A stretch of 64,000 bases of DNA from Fulvia fulva (lineage: Eukaryota > Ascomycota > Dothideomycetes > Mycosphaerellales > Mycosphaerellaceae), in the NCBI RefSeq assembly GCF_020509005.1, contig NC_063019.1, positions 372,001 through 436,000 on the forward strand, in the 5' to 3' direction. A program made the translations under genes and the position numbers. Position 1 is the first letter of the stretch. Every line of letters begins with the position of its first letter. A model generated the notes under the pieces. It did no database searches and was not told the DNA's origin. It worked only from the letters and a program-made list of their open reading frames with translations. This document shows positions 55,791-64,000 of the stretch, one piece after another.

Positions 55791-56282
55791 TCATGAGCCT
55801 TCTTCGTGCTGGACATCGCTTCCATCGTCTAGCTGTGACGTTGAATCCGCTGGAATTGGCAACTCCGCCTCGACCATCTGCACCTGCGTGGGGGCGGAAA
55901 TATGCAGCTCGCTGACGGTCAGTTTCTCAGACGTAGACACAGCCGCCGGGGCCCAATGCTGCGACGCTCTACTAGAATAACGCCCCAAATAATCTTTAGT
56001 CGGCAAATGCACTCTCAAATCCTGCATCTCCCGTGGCAACAACCTCTCCTTCCGCACCCCAAGAACCCCAAGCACCAGAATTAACACCACCGCCAAACAC
56101 AACCTCTCATGCACCTTACTCCATCTCCTCCTCCTCCTCCCCACCCCACCGGACTCCTCCGGCAACCACCTCAGTCTCGCCGTATCCTTCGGCCAACTCC
56201 CATACCTCGGCCTCTGACTATTCCTCACTGGCGACGGGATCCAAGTCCTACCTAAGGACTTTGTCGTATAGAGATTTGACAT
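55791..56282 (-). CDS. Small single-pass membrane protein, unknown
   Basis: ATG at 56282, 163 residues, a single exon. Residues about 8-50 are Arg/Trp/Pro-rich, then a hydrophobic helix LCLAVVLILVLGVLGV (about 65-80), then a hydrophilic tail ending in acidic residues. The basic N-terminal side before the helix suggests an N-in orientation. It lies 9 bp downstream of the start of the HET gene on the same strand, unusually close. The frame is open upstream to 56432 but without an ATG. I do not recognise a family, and an upstream exon is possible. Confidence 0.5.
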   Translation of the reverse strand: MSNLYTTKSLGRTWIPSPVRNSQRPRYGSWPKDTARLRWLPEESGGVGRRRRRWSKVHERLCLAVVLILVLGVLGVRKERLLPREMQDLRVHLPTKDYLGRYSSRASQHWAPAAVSTSEKLTVSELHISAPTQVQMVEAELPIPADSTSQLDDGSDVQHEEGS

Positions 56283-56592
56283 CGTGGTTGGCGGCGATGA
56301 ATAGCGCGTTCGAGGAGGAGCATGAGGCTGACGATCACGAGGGAGACGGGGAGGAAGGCCATGTTGTATGTTGTGATTCTGTGCGGTTGTTATCGCCTGC
56401 TGTGGTAGACGTGTTGATATTGAGTTCAGCAAGGTGGTGTAAATTTGTTCTGGAATGGAATGTAAGCAAGTACCTGGATGGTCTGGACCATTGGGTCAAG
56501 GGGCGATGAGGTAGTGCAACAATCTTATCGTTCGGTAGCCCAAGTTGTGCCTTGCAGTGGTAATGGCATTTCTCTGTACGACTGCAACGCTG

Positions 56593-58065
56593 TTACTTCT
56601 TTTTGAAGAAGGACATGATGTTGCCCGCAGGCTTACCACCCTTCTTTGCGGTCGTCTTGCTCGGGAGCGGTGCGGAAACTTTGGCTTTCTTCGGCGCAGG
56701 CTCGTCTTCTGAGAAGGATTCCCAGGCTGCTTCTTCGCGCGTGACGAGATAGCCTTCCTCGTCTTTGACAGTCTTCTTCTTCATAACTCTTCGGCGACCT
56801 CTTCTGCGGCCATGCTCGATTGTCACTGTTTCTTTGGGCTCTTCCTTCGGTTCGGGTTTGTCGATCTCGCCTTCGTCGAGCTTTGCCTCGTCTTCTTCGA
56901 CAGCGGCAGGCGAGTCGGCGTCCTTCATCGGCTCGTCATCTTCGTCCATCAATGCCTCAAGAGCCGCCTTTCGTTCTTTTCTACTGGGCCCTGAGGGCTC
57001 CTTGACTTCATCCGGCTCTTCACCCAGCAGATTCGTACCAGTGTCGTCCATGTCGTCGTCCGAAAAGCCAGTCATTGGAACATCTTCCGTGCCATCCTCG
57101 GCTGGGGCGGCAGGAGATGGCAGTGCCGCGGGCGATGCTGCTGCAGAACTTCCTTGCGAGTCGGTCTTTCTCGGCTTTGCCGCGCCCTTCGCAAACGATT
57201 TGAAGATGTTTGACGATTGTGCCTTTGTGCTGCCTATCGGCTTGCTGTGTACTCCTCTGGCGTCATTTGAAGTCTCGCTCTTCAAGGTGGGTTTCACGGC
57301 AGCCTTCACATCTGCAGCACTGGTCTTAGCTGCAGCTGTCGCAGCTGCTTTCGCTTTCACGGCTTCTGGTTTCGCAGGCGCCATCGCCGCCGGTGGAGGA
57401 CCGTTCTTTCTTGTCCTCCTTCTCACGCTCGGATTCTGTATCGTGCCATATTGTTTCCACTCTTTCATAGGGTCCTCGGAAGCATAATTCACCTGCACTT
57501 TGCGGTTGCAGTCAGTCAAGACTTGGACATCGCTCAAACCGCCCGCTTGTAAGGTGTATATGTGCATGCCGGAGATTTGCTCGAACAGCTCCTTTGCTTG
57601 GTCCAGATGCTCCTCCTTTACCAGCATGATCGATCGTGTTGATGTAGGCGTCGGTGCTTCGTCCTGTGATTGTGGCATGGAGCTGCCTGGGAGCGGAGGG
57701 CTACTCCGCATGACACTGTCCTCGCCATCGTCTTGGCTGTGTACGCCATTTGTCTGAGTGTTTCGCTTCGTGCCGGTGATGACATATGTAGCATGAACAC
57801 TGCCAGGCTTCTTGCTGTTCTGCTTGCGGTGGAACTCGTATAGCATTCTGTTATATGATCAGATAGGTACCCTTGCTCATCGTCTAGTGCTTCATACTGC
57901 TTCGCCAAGTTGCTATGCACCTTCAACGCTCTGCTCAGGTTACGGTAGCTGACCTAGAGCTATGTCAGTTGGAGGGACACGATTATGGCAGGTGCACTGT
58001 GTGCTTACATTCTGTTGCTCGTTCAGCACGTTGGTCGCCAAGTACGTGCTATAGTCTTGAGCCAT
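56593..58065 (-). CDS. DNA polymerase delta subunit 3 (POLD3/Cdc27)
   Basis: Exons 58065-58009, 57953-57898 and 57847-56593 (introns 55 and 50 nt) give 455 residues. The spliced N-terminus has VSYRNLSRALKVHSNLAKQM then LYEFHRKQ, the conserved Pol32/Cdc27/POLD3 winged-helix segment that binds the second subunit. The long middle is charged and disordered with Ala-rich stretches. The C-terminus ends NIMSFFKKK, a PCNA-binding (PIP) motif, although the usual Gln is an Ala here. The protein supports processive replication and break-induced synthesis in the nucleus. It is divergent from ELP4, 220 bp away. Confidence 0.92.
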
Positions 58066-58285
58066 GTTCTCTGGCAGGGAGAAGGTATAGAGGTGTCACT
58101 CGAGTCTTGCCTGTCTTTGCTCGACAAAGTGGAAGACGCGTTGAAACACGAAGAGGGCGCGCATGTCGATCATCTTCCAATCGGAAGCAGCCGACGCTAG
58201 CTCAGGTCATCGCTAAGCATTCACCAAGCATCAACCGGATTCACTTTTGAAGATCATGACATCCCACTCGCAATACTATTAAGAT

Positions 58286-59527
58286 ATGGCATTTCGAAAG
58301 CGCAATGTCGCGATCGGTCGTACGCCTGCACAAGCCACGCTCGATGCACCCGTCGATAGTACCCCGCCTGGAGTCCGCCCATCACCTCTCACTTCACATC
58401 CAGTGACATCTACCGGCGCACCTTCGCTCGATGGCTTGCTGGGTGGTCATGCTGGCCTTGCGCTGGGATCAAGTCTACTGATCGAGGAGAGCGGTACTAC
58501 AGACTTCGCGGGTGTGCTATTGAAATACTACGCGGCAGAGGGCATTTCACAAGGGCATATGCTTCACGTCGTCGGTGTAGGAGATGGGTGGATTCGGGAG
58601 CTACCTGGAATTGCGGAGTGCAAGCATCGAGAAAAGACGAATAAGACCGCTGTCGATGAAGAGAAGATGAAGATTGCGTGGAGATATGAACGGCTCGGAC
58701 AAGCAGGAGAAAGAGGTGCGTTCACTGCGCAGCACTGTATAGAGTAGTAGATGCTGCAGACAGCTCCATGTAAGGTCACAAGGTAGGTACTGACGGTAAG
58801 TACAGCTCTCCCAGATCGTGGCTCTCCCTCTACTTCAGCATCCAGCACAACTTCACCCACGGAAATCCCCTTCACCCACACCTTCGACCTGACCAAGAAA
58901 ATCGCCCTCCCACAAGACGCGCGAATCAACCACATCCCAATCACGCCGACGCCCTCACCCTTTGACCGGATCCTCCAATCCCTCACGCAATCCCTTAAAA
59001 CCACACCACCCTCCACGATCCACCGCCTCATGATCTCCTCCCTCCTCAGTCCAGCCCTCTACCCACCCTCCAGCTGCGACCCCAAGAACTTCCTCACTTT
59101 TCTCCGCTCCCTCAAGTCCCTCCTTCATCAACATCCAAACCGCCTAACCGCCCTCCTAACCCTCCCCCTCGAACTCCACCCACGATCTTCCGGCCTCGTC
59201 CGCTGGGCAGAAATTCTCGCCGACGGCGTCATCGAGCTCACACCCTTTCCCCACCTCATGGACGCTGTGAACGATCTGGCGCAGAGTGGAGGCGCAAGAG
59301 GGACGGAAGAGCAACCACAAGGAATGGTCAAGGTGCATAAGTTACCCATCAGCACAGAGCGAGGCGAGGGCGGTGCTGGGGCGGGAAATAGTATGGGCGA
59401 AGATCTGGCATTCACGGTGTCGAGGAGAAAATTCGTGATTCAACCGTTTAGTCTGCCGCCTGTGGAGGGCGATGTTGAGGCGCAGCAGGAGGGTGGGAAG
59501 GTTACGGCGAAGGACGTGGAGTTTTGA
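58286..59527 (+). CDS. ELP4: Elongator complex protein 4 (ELP4)
   Basis: Exons 58286-58715 and 58806-59527 with a 90-nt intron (GTGCGT...GTACAG) give 383 residues. It starts MAFRKRNVAIG and soon has TSTGAPSLDGLLGGHAGLAL then GSSLLIEE, the RecA-like core that begins ELP4. MKIAWRYERLGQ and FDLTKKIALP follow, then the conserved C-terminal lobe. ELP4 joins ELP5 and ELP6 in the hexameric ring that helps Elongator modify wobble uridines in tRNA. The coding strand flips from C-rich to G-rich near 59250. Confidence 0.9.
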
Positions 59528-59553
59528 GAGAAGATACCATCGCGTTAAGGCCT

Positions 59554-59799
59554 TCAATCATAACCTTCATCGCGTCGAGTGAGCATATTCTCCAGCTCGA
59601 TATGCTCAGAATGTGTTCCATGGCCTCCTTGACCCATGAATTGCGCGTACTGGAGGCCGTACGTGGTTGGTGGGAGTCTGTTACGACGACCCCATGCTGA
59701 GCGGAGTTCGGAGCCGAGGCAGGAGGAGAGGGCGAAGAATGTGAGTGTGAGGATGAGGAAGATGAGGAGCAGGATTAGGATGATGGTGAAGGTGGTCAT
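59554..59799 (-). CDS. 81-residue single-pass membrane protein
   Basis: A single exon from an ATG at 59799. Residues 4-27 are a strong hydrophobic helix (FTIILILLLIFLILTLTFFA). The rest is hydrophilic with the segment RNRLPPTTYGLQYAQFMGQG and an acidic end. The good coding quality of this tail, and my impression of similar short proteins in other Dothideomycetes, suggest it is real and conserved. It is convergent with ELP4, 26 bp apart. The location could be the ER or the plasma membrane; function unknown. Confidence 0.7.
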   Translation of the reverse strand: MTTFTIILILLLIFLILTLTFFALSSCLGSELRSAWGRRNRLPPTTYGLQYAQFMGQGGHGTHSEHIELENMLTRRDEGYD

Positions 59800-60048
59800 G
59801 TCTGAAGGAGATTATGCTTGGGTGTTCTGCTGGAATGGTCAGATGAAGGGCCACGATCGCTGGGGTTTTGATGGGATCACATCAATGCTTGATTGGGCAA
59901 GGTCTTGGCGCGACGCGACTTTCACATCGCTCCTTGTCTGGCTGTTTCATCTTTCAAACACTTCACACATGTATATGTATCATCAAGCGCCGCCACGGCC
60001 AACTGACCCTCATTGCCATTCTCGACTGACGCTGTCCGTGTTGCAACG

Positions 60049-61857
60049 ATGAGTCTCTCATCGCCTTGGAGCGCGGGCCGCACCTCCTTCCGGCGAGGAC
60101 AAAGGTAAGATGTTTGCCTGTTGTGGACGCTTATTGTCTGAGAGCCAATGACTGCTATTGTGCTCCACAGAGACGTCGCGATGATGAAGAGACATTTTCT
60201 TTCATTTTTGAGAAGTGCAGCATGCCCTCGCAAACAGTACGAAACACGACACAGGAACAGCGATTCCAATGGCGCCACCGTGGCGTGCATTGCTGCCGAC
60301 TAAACAGAATTTCAGGGCGTGGCGAGAGTTGCTTTGTGGACAGCGGGATGTTACAATCAGAGTGGAATTACAGCAACCGGCGCCCGAGATAGTGAGACCA
60401 CAGAAGCCGCCGGCACAGATTGTGGTATCGAATCTCACAGCAACTCAGAGGCCAATCAGGACTTCAGCAGGGTCTGCCAGCCGACCTGCGCGGATTGCGA
60501 AGAAGACCAAGCGACAGGCTCGGAGACCATGGGAAAGAGCTGAGTATCTAGCCCGCCTGGAACAACTCATCGATGGCGGAGACTTGGTTGAGGCAACCGA
60601 AGAGACGCGGAACGCTCTATCTGCCCAAATCGCCGTCATGCTGGCATCTCCCGAGGACGAAATCTGCAACGATGAGGAGAGGCTGGACTTCCTCGTCACC
60701 GAGCAACAACCAGCCGATGCGGAGCTGCGGCAGCAATGGTCAGCTTTACATGGCCAAGCTGAAGAGATCATCGATGCAGTCAAGCTTGACGAAGGGCGCA
60801 ATCGGCCTTCGATCCTGCCTGATAACTTTCGCGATCAGCTTGAGAAGTATGAGCACGCCAGATCTGCTTTGCTGAAGCGGAAACGGGTAACGCCAGATCT
60901 GGAAGGAGAAATAGACGCCGTCAATGCAAGGCTCTCAATGGCTGAAGGGAAACATAATCATCGGGGGTGGACGGCTACCAATGACCATTCGAAGCGGCTC
61001 AAGACCAGGAAGGAGAAGCTATCACGATCTCGGGTCGTCATTGATGCGTGCTGTGAGCATGCAAACGGTGAGCTTCGTCGTTTGTGCAAGCATCATGCTT
61101 CTAGGGCTCTGCAAGACATGTCGGGTGCGGCAATCGATGCAAATCCATCGGCGCAACCTTTTGTTCCACAAGAAACGGTGCCTTGGCAACGACTTCCCTT
61201 GGAGATAACCGAAGATTATGCCGCCTTGAAAGAATTGCGATATGATCTCATTGCAGCTAATGTGAGATATGCAGATCGATGGGTCAATGGTGACTATGGA
61301 TACAAAGCTGCGTGGAACGAACAGCGTGCCCGGGTGGAGCTGGAGCTGGAGAGGGAGACCACAGATCAAGATGAGGAGGATTTCTCTCGGCAGTGGTTTC
61401 AACAGAACATGTCTCTGCTACGTGAGGTCCAAGGTATGTGTTCGTGCCCTCTATACTTGTGAGGTACAGCTGACGGCTAGCTTTCGCAGATCTGGAGACC
61501 AGGTATAGAGAATCCCGCGGCCGTGCCATGCTAGCTGGCCACGAGCCCTCCAGGGATTATTCATCGATCGAAGGAGGTTGGGATCATCGAAGCGATGGCC
61601 ATACTGGCTCCTTGGCCAGTGGACATCTGCGACACAATAAATCGGTCATAAACCATGGTGGATGGAGGAGTCGCTTCCAACCATGGGTGGATGCTCTAAT
61701 CCTGCCCTCGAAGGAAACAGGCATAGCAGCTGCTCCAGCTGACGTATGGAATGACTGCTCGACTGTCAAGCTAGGTGAAACACGGAGTGCCCCGGATCTT
61801 GCGCTTGGCCAGGGCGTTCTGAGCCACACGAGAGCTGGGAAGGCAAGGCTACCATGA
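60049..61857 (+). CDS. Four-exon orphan, basic/coiled-coil protein
   Basis: Proposed exons are 60049-60104, 60171-60236, 60316-61433 and 61490-61857 (introns 66, 79 and 56 nt), 535 residues. Support: strong donors (GTAAGA, GTACGA, GTATGT), acceptors CCACAG, TTTCAG and CGCAG, a GACTAAAC branch in intron 2, and frame kept at every join. Without the first two introns the frame would start at the ATG at 60269. The product is rich in Arg and Lys early (KKTKRQARRPWERAEYLARL), then helical with Glu/Gln-rich stretches and the segment VPWQRLPLEITEDYAALKEL. No domain was recognised; it may be lineage-specific. Confidence 0.6.
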
Positions 61858-62159
61858 TCCACATGGACAATTTGCTTGTGTTCGTATGCGACGCTGACAC
61901 ATCTTAGATTCTAAAATGGCAGGAAATTCTCCGTACCATTCGTGAGCAGACAGAACAAGATCTTGAAGCGGCCAAATGTGGAGTGAAAAGAAAGGCTACA
62001 ATATGGATTGGGGGCACCAGGCTCATATCGTGACATTGCTTGTTACAGTCGCCGTGAGAGCAATACAGAAGACTTTTACCTACAATGCGCAGCTCTCTGA
62101 TGGCTTTCAATGCCCTACCTTCCATGACATAGACCATCACGACGCCGACCGCCCCTTTG

Positions 62160-62620
62160 AAATGGGTCACAAGTAATTCCAGCTGCATTCGCAGGCCCGC
62201 TTTCTTGCTACCGCTGTGCTCCTTGCCACGCTGAATACGAGCCGCGATGGCCTCGGTCGAGTCTTCTGCTGGCTCGTTGTCGCCGTCCGGGTTCATACGG
62301 CTCGCAGCAGCATTGAGCTCGGTGTCTGTTCTCTTGAGCCGCATCACGGGGGCCGATGTCTTGCTACCGCTGTTCTCCTGCCGAATACGAGCCGCGATGG
62401 CTTCAGTCGATCCGCAAAGGACTGCTGGTAGTTGCCACCGCCCGCAACAGCCCTTCGCTCCGTATGTGTCCTCTTCAGTAGCATCGGAGGGCCCGAAATC
62501 TTACTATCGCTGCTGCTCTGACCACGCTGAACACGAGCCGCAATGGCCTCAACCAAGTCTTCTGCTGGCTCGTCGTCGTCCTTGGGGTGCAAATCGCTTG
62601 CAGCAGAAGTCAGCCCAGTC
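62160..62620 (-). repeat. Three tandem coding repeats of about 150 bp
   Basis: Three units, spaced about 150 bp (marker sequence ACGAGCCGC at about 62237, 62387 and 62534), each code on the minus strand for EAIAAR[IV][QR] followed by Ser-rich sequence and an M-x-LKRTxTE motif. The first unit belongs to the partial gene at 62344-64000. The other two are in a frame shifted by one base. Sequence identity between units is highest over the EAIAAR segment. Confidence 0.75.
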
Positions 62621-64000
62621 TCGTCCTTCTCCAGTTCTAGTTCAGATTGAGCAACGAGTGCTCGCCTGGTAGCATCTTGCAAGATAGCCTTCTTTCGCTT
62701 TGCGTTGATCTCCGCGATGGTGTGGTCGTTTGCAGCAAACCCGTCTGCTCCTGCCGGCTGCTCAACTCCCATGTCTTCGGGGCTGCTCTTCTCTCTGCCC
62801 GGTGGTGACTGCGGCATAGGGGAAGAAACGCTTGCCACGCTACTGGTACCTTTGCGCTCGGCGGCCTTTCGCATGTTGATTGACTGCATCGCCTCCCCGT
62901 CGCCGCCCATCTGCTTCTTCGCTGGTGGCACAGCCTCGCCGTTACTTCCGTTCTGCCCCAGAATCGCAGATGCCTTACGCTTCACATACTTCGACTCAAG
63001 CTCTTCCTTGATTGCCTTCTGCCCAATAGAATTTTCAGCAGCACGCTTCGACAACCTCGCTCTAGCCCGCACCTTGAGTTCATGGATGACCTTGCCGCAG
63101 GCCGAGTCGCCGTACAGGTCCAACATGTCCTCGATCTGCTCTTCGATGACAGCAACGTAGTCTTTGCAGTCTGCCTCGATGGTGGCAATGGACTGCTCTC
63201 GGCTCTTGCGGACTTTCTCCAAGAACTCGCTCCCTGTGCCGTGCTCGTACTTGATGATCATGTTCTTGAAGGGTTGGAAGATGGTATAGTTGGTGCCGCG
63301 CTTCTCGGGCCACTCCTCTCCGTCAATTGTCACCACACAATCGTGCGTAACCTCCACTTTCGCCCCTTTCTTCATAGAGTCGCAGAACTTGTCACGGCAC
63401 CGACGCTCGACGCGCGGGTCGGCGCACGCCTTGATCTTCTTTTCGGCCAATGCAGTAACTCTCTCGTCCTCGAACAGTGGCACGGGAACCAACACGACCT
63501 GCTTGCACCCTGCGCATCTGAGCTTGTAGATCTTGTAGTAGCCGCTCATCACGGCCCACCTGAACTGCCAGTTGCTATTCCCATAGCGAGCACCAAACCG
63601 GAGGATTGTGCTGAAAGCCGTGTCGAGCGATGCATACTGGTTGAGAACGTAGGTCTTGTATTGGCCAAGGTATGTTGGCTTCGACTCCATTTCCACGGAT
63701 CGAGCCACGAAGGCCCGGCCGTCTTCTAGCATTGCGCTGAAGTAGGGGGCTGTCGGTCCGCCTTCGCCCTCGTGCTCGGATATCCACGTCTTGATCACCT
63801 TCTTCAGGGCCTGGTCTTGGGCCGCCTTAAGTGCCTCTGAGCGCTCTGTGATCGGTGCAGGCCTCTCCTCAGAGCTGTTCTGGGCTGAGATGCCTTCTGT
63901 GTCGATGAAGAAGATCGCGGAGGTGTCGTCTGCTTCTTGGTTGTCGCCGTGTCCATCAGTGCCCTCGAGGACAGAGTCGCGAAAGCTTAGTGGTGGCCGG
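62344..64000 (-). CDS. Orphan gene with tandem repeats, 5' end off window
   Basis: The frame is open from the right edge to a stop at 62344, at least 552 codons; there is no ATG near 63798, so the start lies outside. Upstream sequence reads TSAIFFIDTEGI. The middle has a Cys-containing block (KLRCAGCKQVVLVPV, RCRDKFCDSMKKG), then long charged helices with DCKDYVAVIEEQIEDMLDLY, and then a basic and Ser-rich region. The end contains one EAIAARVQRG repeat, then a short Arg-rich tail (HRPP) caused by a frame break; the next repeats continue in the -1 frame down to 61904. No family recognised. Confidence 0.6.
   Translation of the reverse strand, partial: RPPLSFRDSVLEGTDGHGDNQEADDTSAIFFIDTEGISAQNSSEERPAPITERSEALKAAQDQALKKVIKTWISEHEGEGGPTAPYFSAMLEDGRAFVARSVEMESKPTYLGQYKTYVLNQYASLDTAFSTILRFGARYGNSNWQFRWAVMSGYYKIYKLRCAGCKQVVLVPVPLFEDERVTALAEKKIKACADPRVERRCRDKFCDSMKKGAKVEVTHDCVVTIDGEEWPEKRGTNYTIFQPFKNMIIKYEHGTGSEFLEKVRKSREQSIATIEADCKDYVAVIEEQIEDMLDLYGDSACGKVIHELKVRARARLSKRAAENSIGQKAIKEELESKYVKRKASAILGQNGSNGEAVPPAKKQMGGDGEAMQSINMRKAAERKGTSSVASVSSPMPQSPPGREKSSPEDMGVEQPAGADGFAANDHTIAEINAKRKKAILQDATRRALVAQSELELEKDETGLTSAASDLHPKDDDEPAEDLVEAIAARVQRGQSSSDSKISGPPMLLKRTHTERRAVAGGGNYQQSFADRLKPSRLVFGRRTAVARHRPP

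Noticed and set aside
1..64000. CRISPR arrays, operons, insertion sequences, rRNA genes
   Set aside because: None seen; gene structure with introns and the gene content are fungal, and no terminal inverted repeats or transposase motifs were recognised.

Overview
This window is nuclear DNA of a filamentous ascomycete fungus, most likely a Dothideomycete of the Capnodiales/Mycosphaerellales type. That placement is inference from overall character, not from a search. What the sequence shows: about 30 genes on both strands, short introns (47-90 nt) with GT-AG ends and CTAAC/CTGAC/CTAAAC-like branch sites, no operons, HET-domain genes, many F-box-like orphan genes, and orthologues of core fungal genes with the expected exon structure.

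Layout. 1-1.75 kb: three short minus-strand paralogues of the 2EXR/DUF7730-like type, one cut by the window edge. 1.95-4.1 kb: an SLC6-type symporter. 4.6-6.0 kb: a frameshifted HET gene. 7-7.6 kb: a Cys/His-rich protein. 8.6-11.4 kb: peroxisomal Lon protease ending in SRL. 11.6-13.6 kb: a HET protein fused to two SH3 domains. 14-17.3 kb: a large acidic coiled-coil protein. 18.1-19 kb: a mitochondrial S-adenosylmethionine carrier. 19.4-19.7 kb: a 53-residue gene in three exons. 20.4-24.7 kb: FIP1 and VPS11, divergently transcribed. 25.9-27.9 kb: a DUF3632 protein and an F-box protein. 28.3-29.8 kb: ARP3. 30.5-32.5 kb: a taspase-like threonine aspartase. 32.5-36 kb: a gene-poor stretch with a perfect palindrome and three diverged copies of a repeat.

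36-36.9 kb: a short-chain dehydrogenase with an in-frame stop. 37.2-39.0 kb: ALG3 and an EIF1AD homologue, tail to tail. 40-43.9 kb: a YVC1-like TRP channel. 44.2-44.9 kb: an F-box protein. 45.1-48.1 kb: two tandem F-box/LRR-like paralogues. 48.8-50.6 kb: CTNNBL1. 50.8-51.7 kb: an orphan gene. 52.4-52.8 kb: a small secreted Pro/Ser repeat protein. 53.1-55.8 kb: a HET gene whose core sits in a shifted frame between two apparent indels. 55.8-56.3 kb: a small membrane protein. 56.6-59.5 kb: POLD3/Cdc27 and ELP4, divergent. 59.6-59.8 kb: a tiny membrane protein. 60-61.9 kb: a four-exon orphan. 62.3 kb to the right edge: a partial orphan gene with coding tandem repeats at its 3' side.

The housekeeping genes (Lon, SAM carrier, FIP1, VPS11, ARP3, ALG3, EIF1AD, CTNNBL1, POLD3, ELP4) are tightly packed and intact. 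The accessory genes between them (HET, F-box-like, SDR, orphans) are duplicated, fused or broken. Several genes also switch sharply from C-rich to G-rich on the coding strand part-way through. All gene models are read by eye; splice sites were chosen to keep frame and family motifs.
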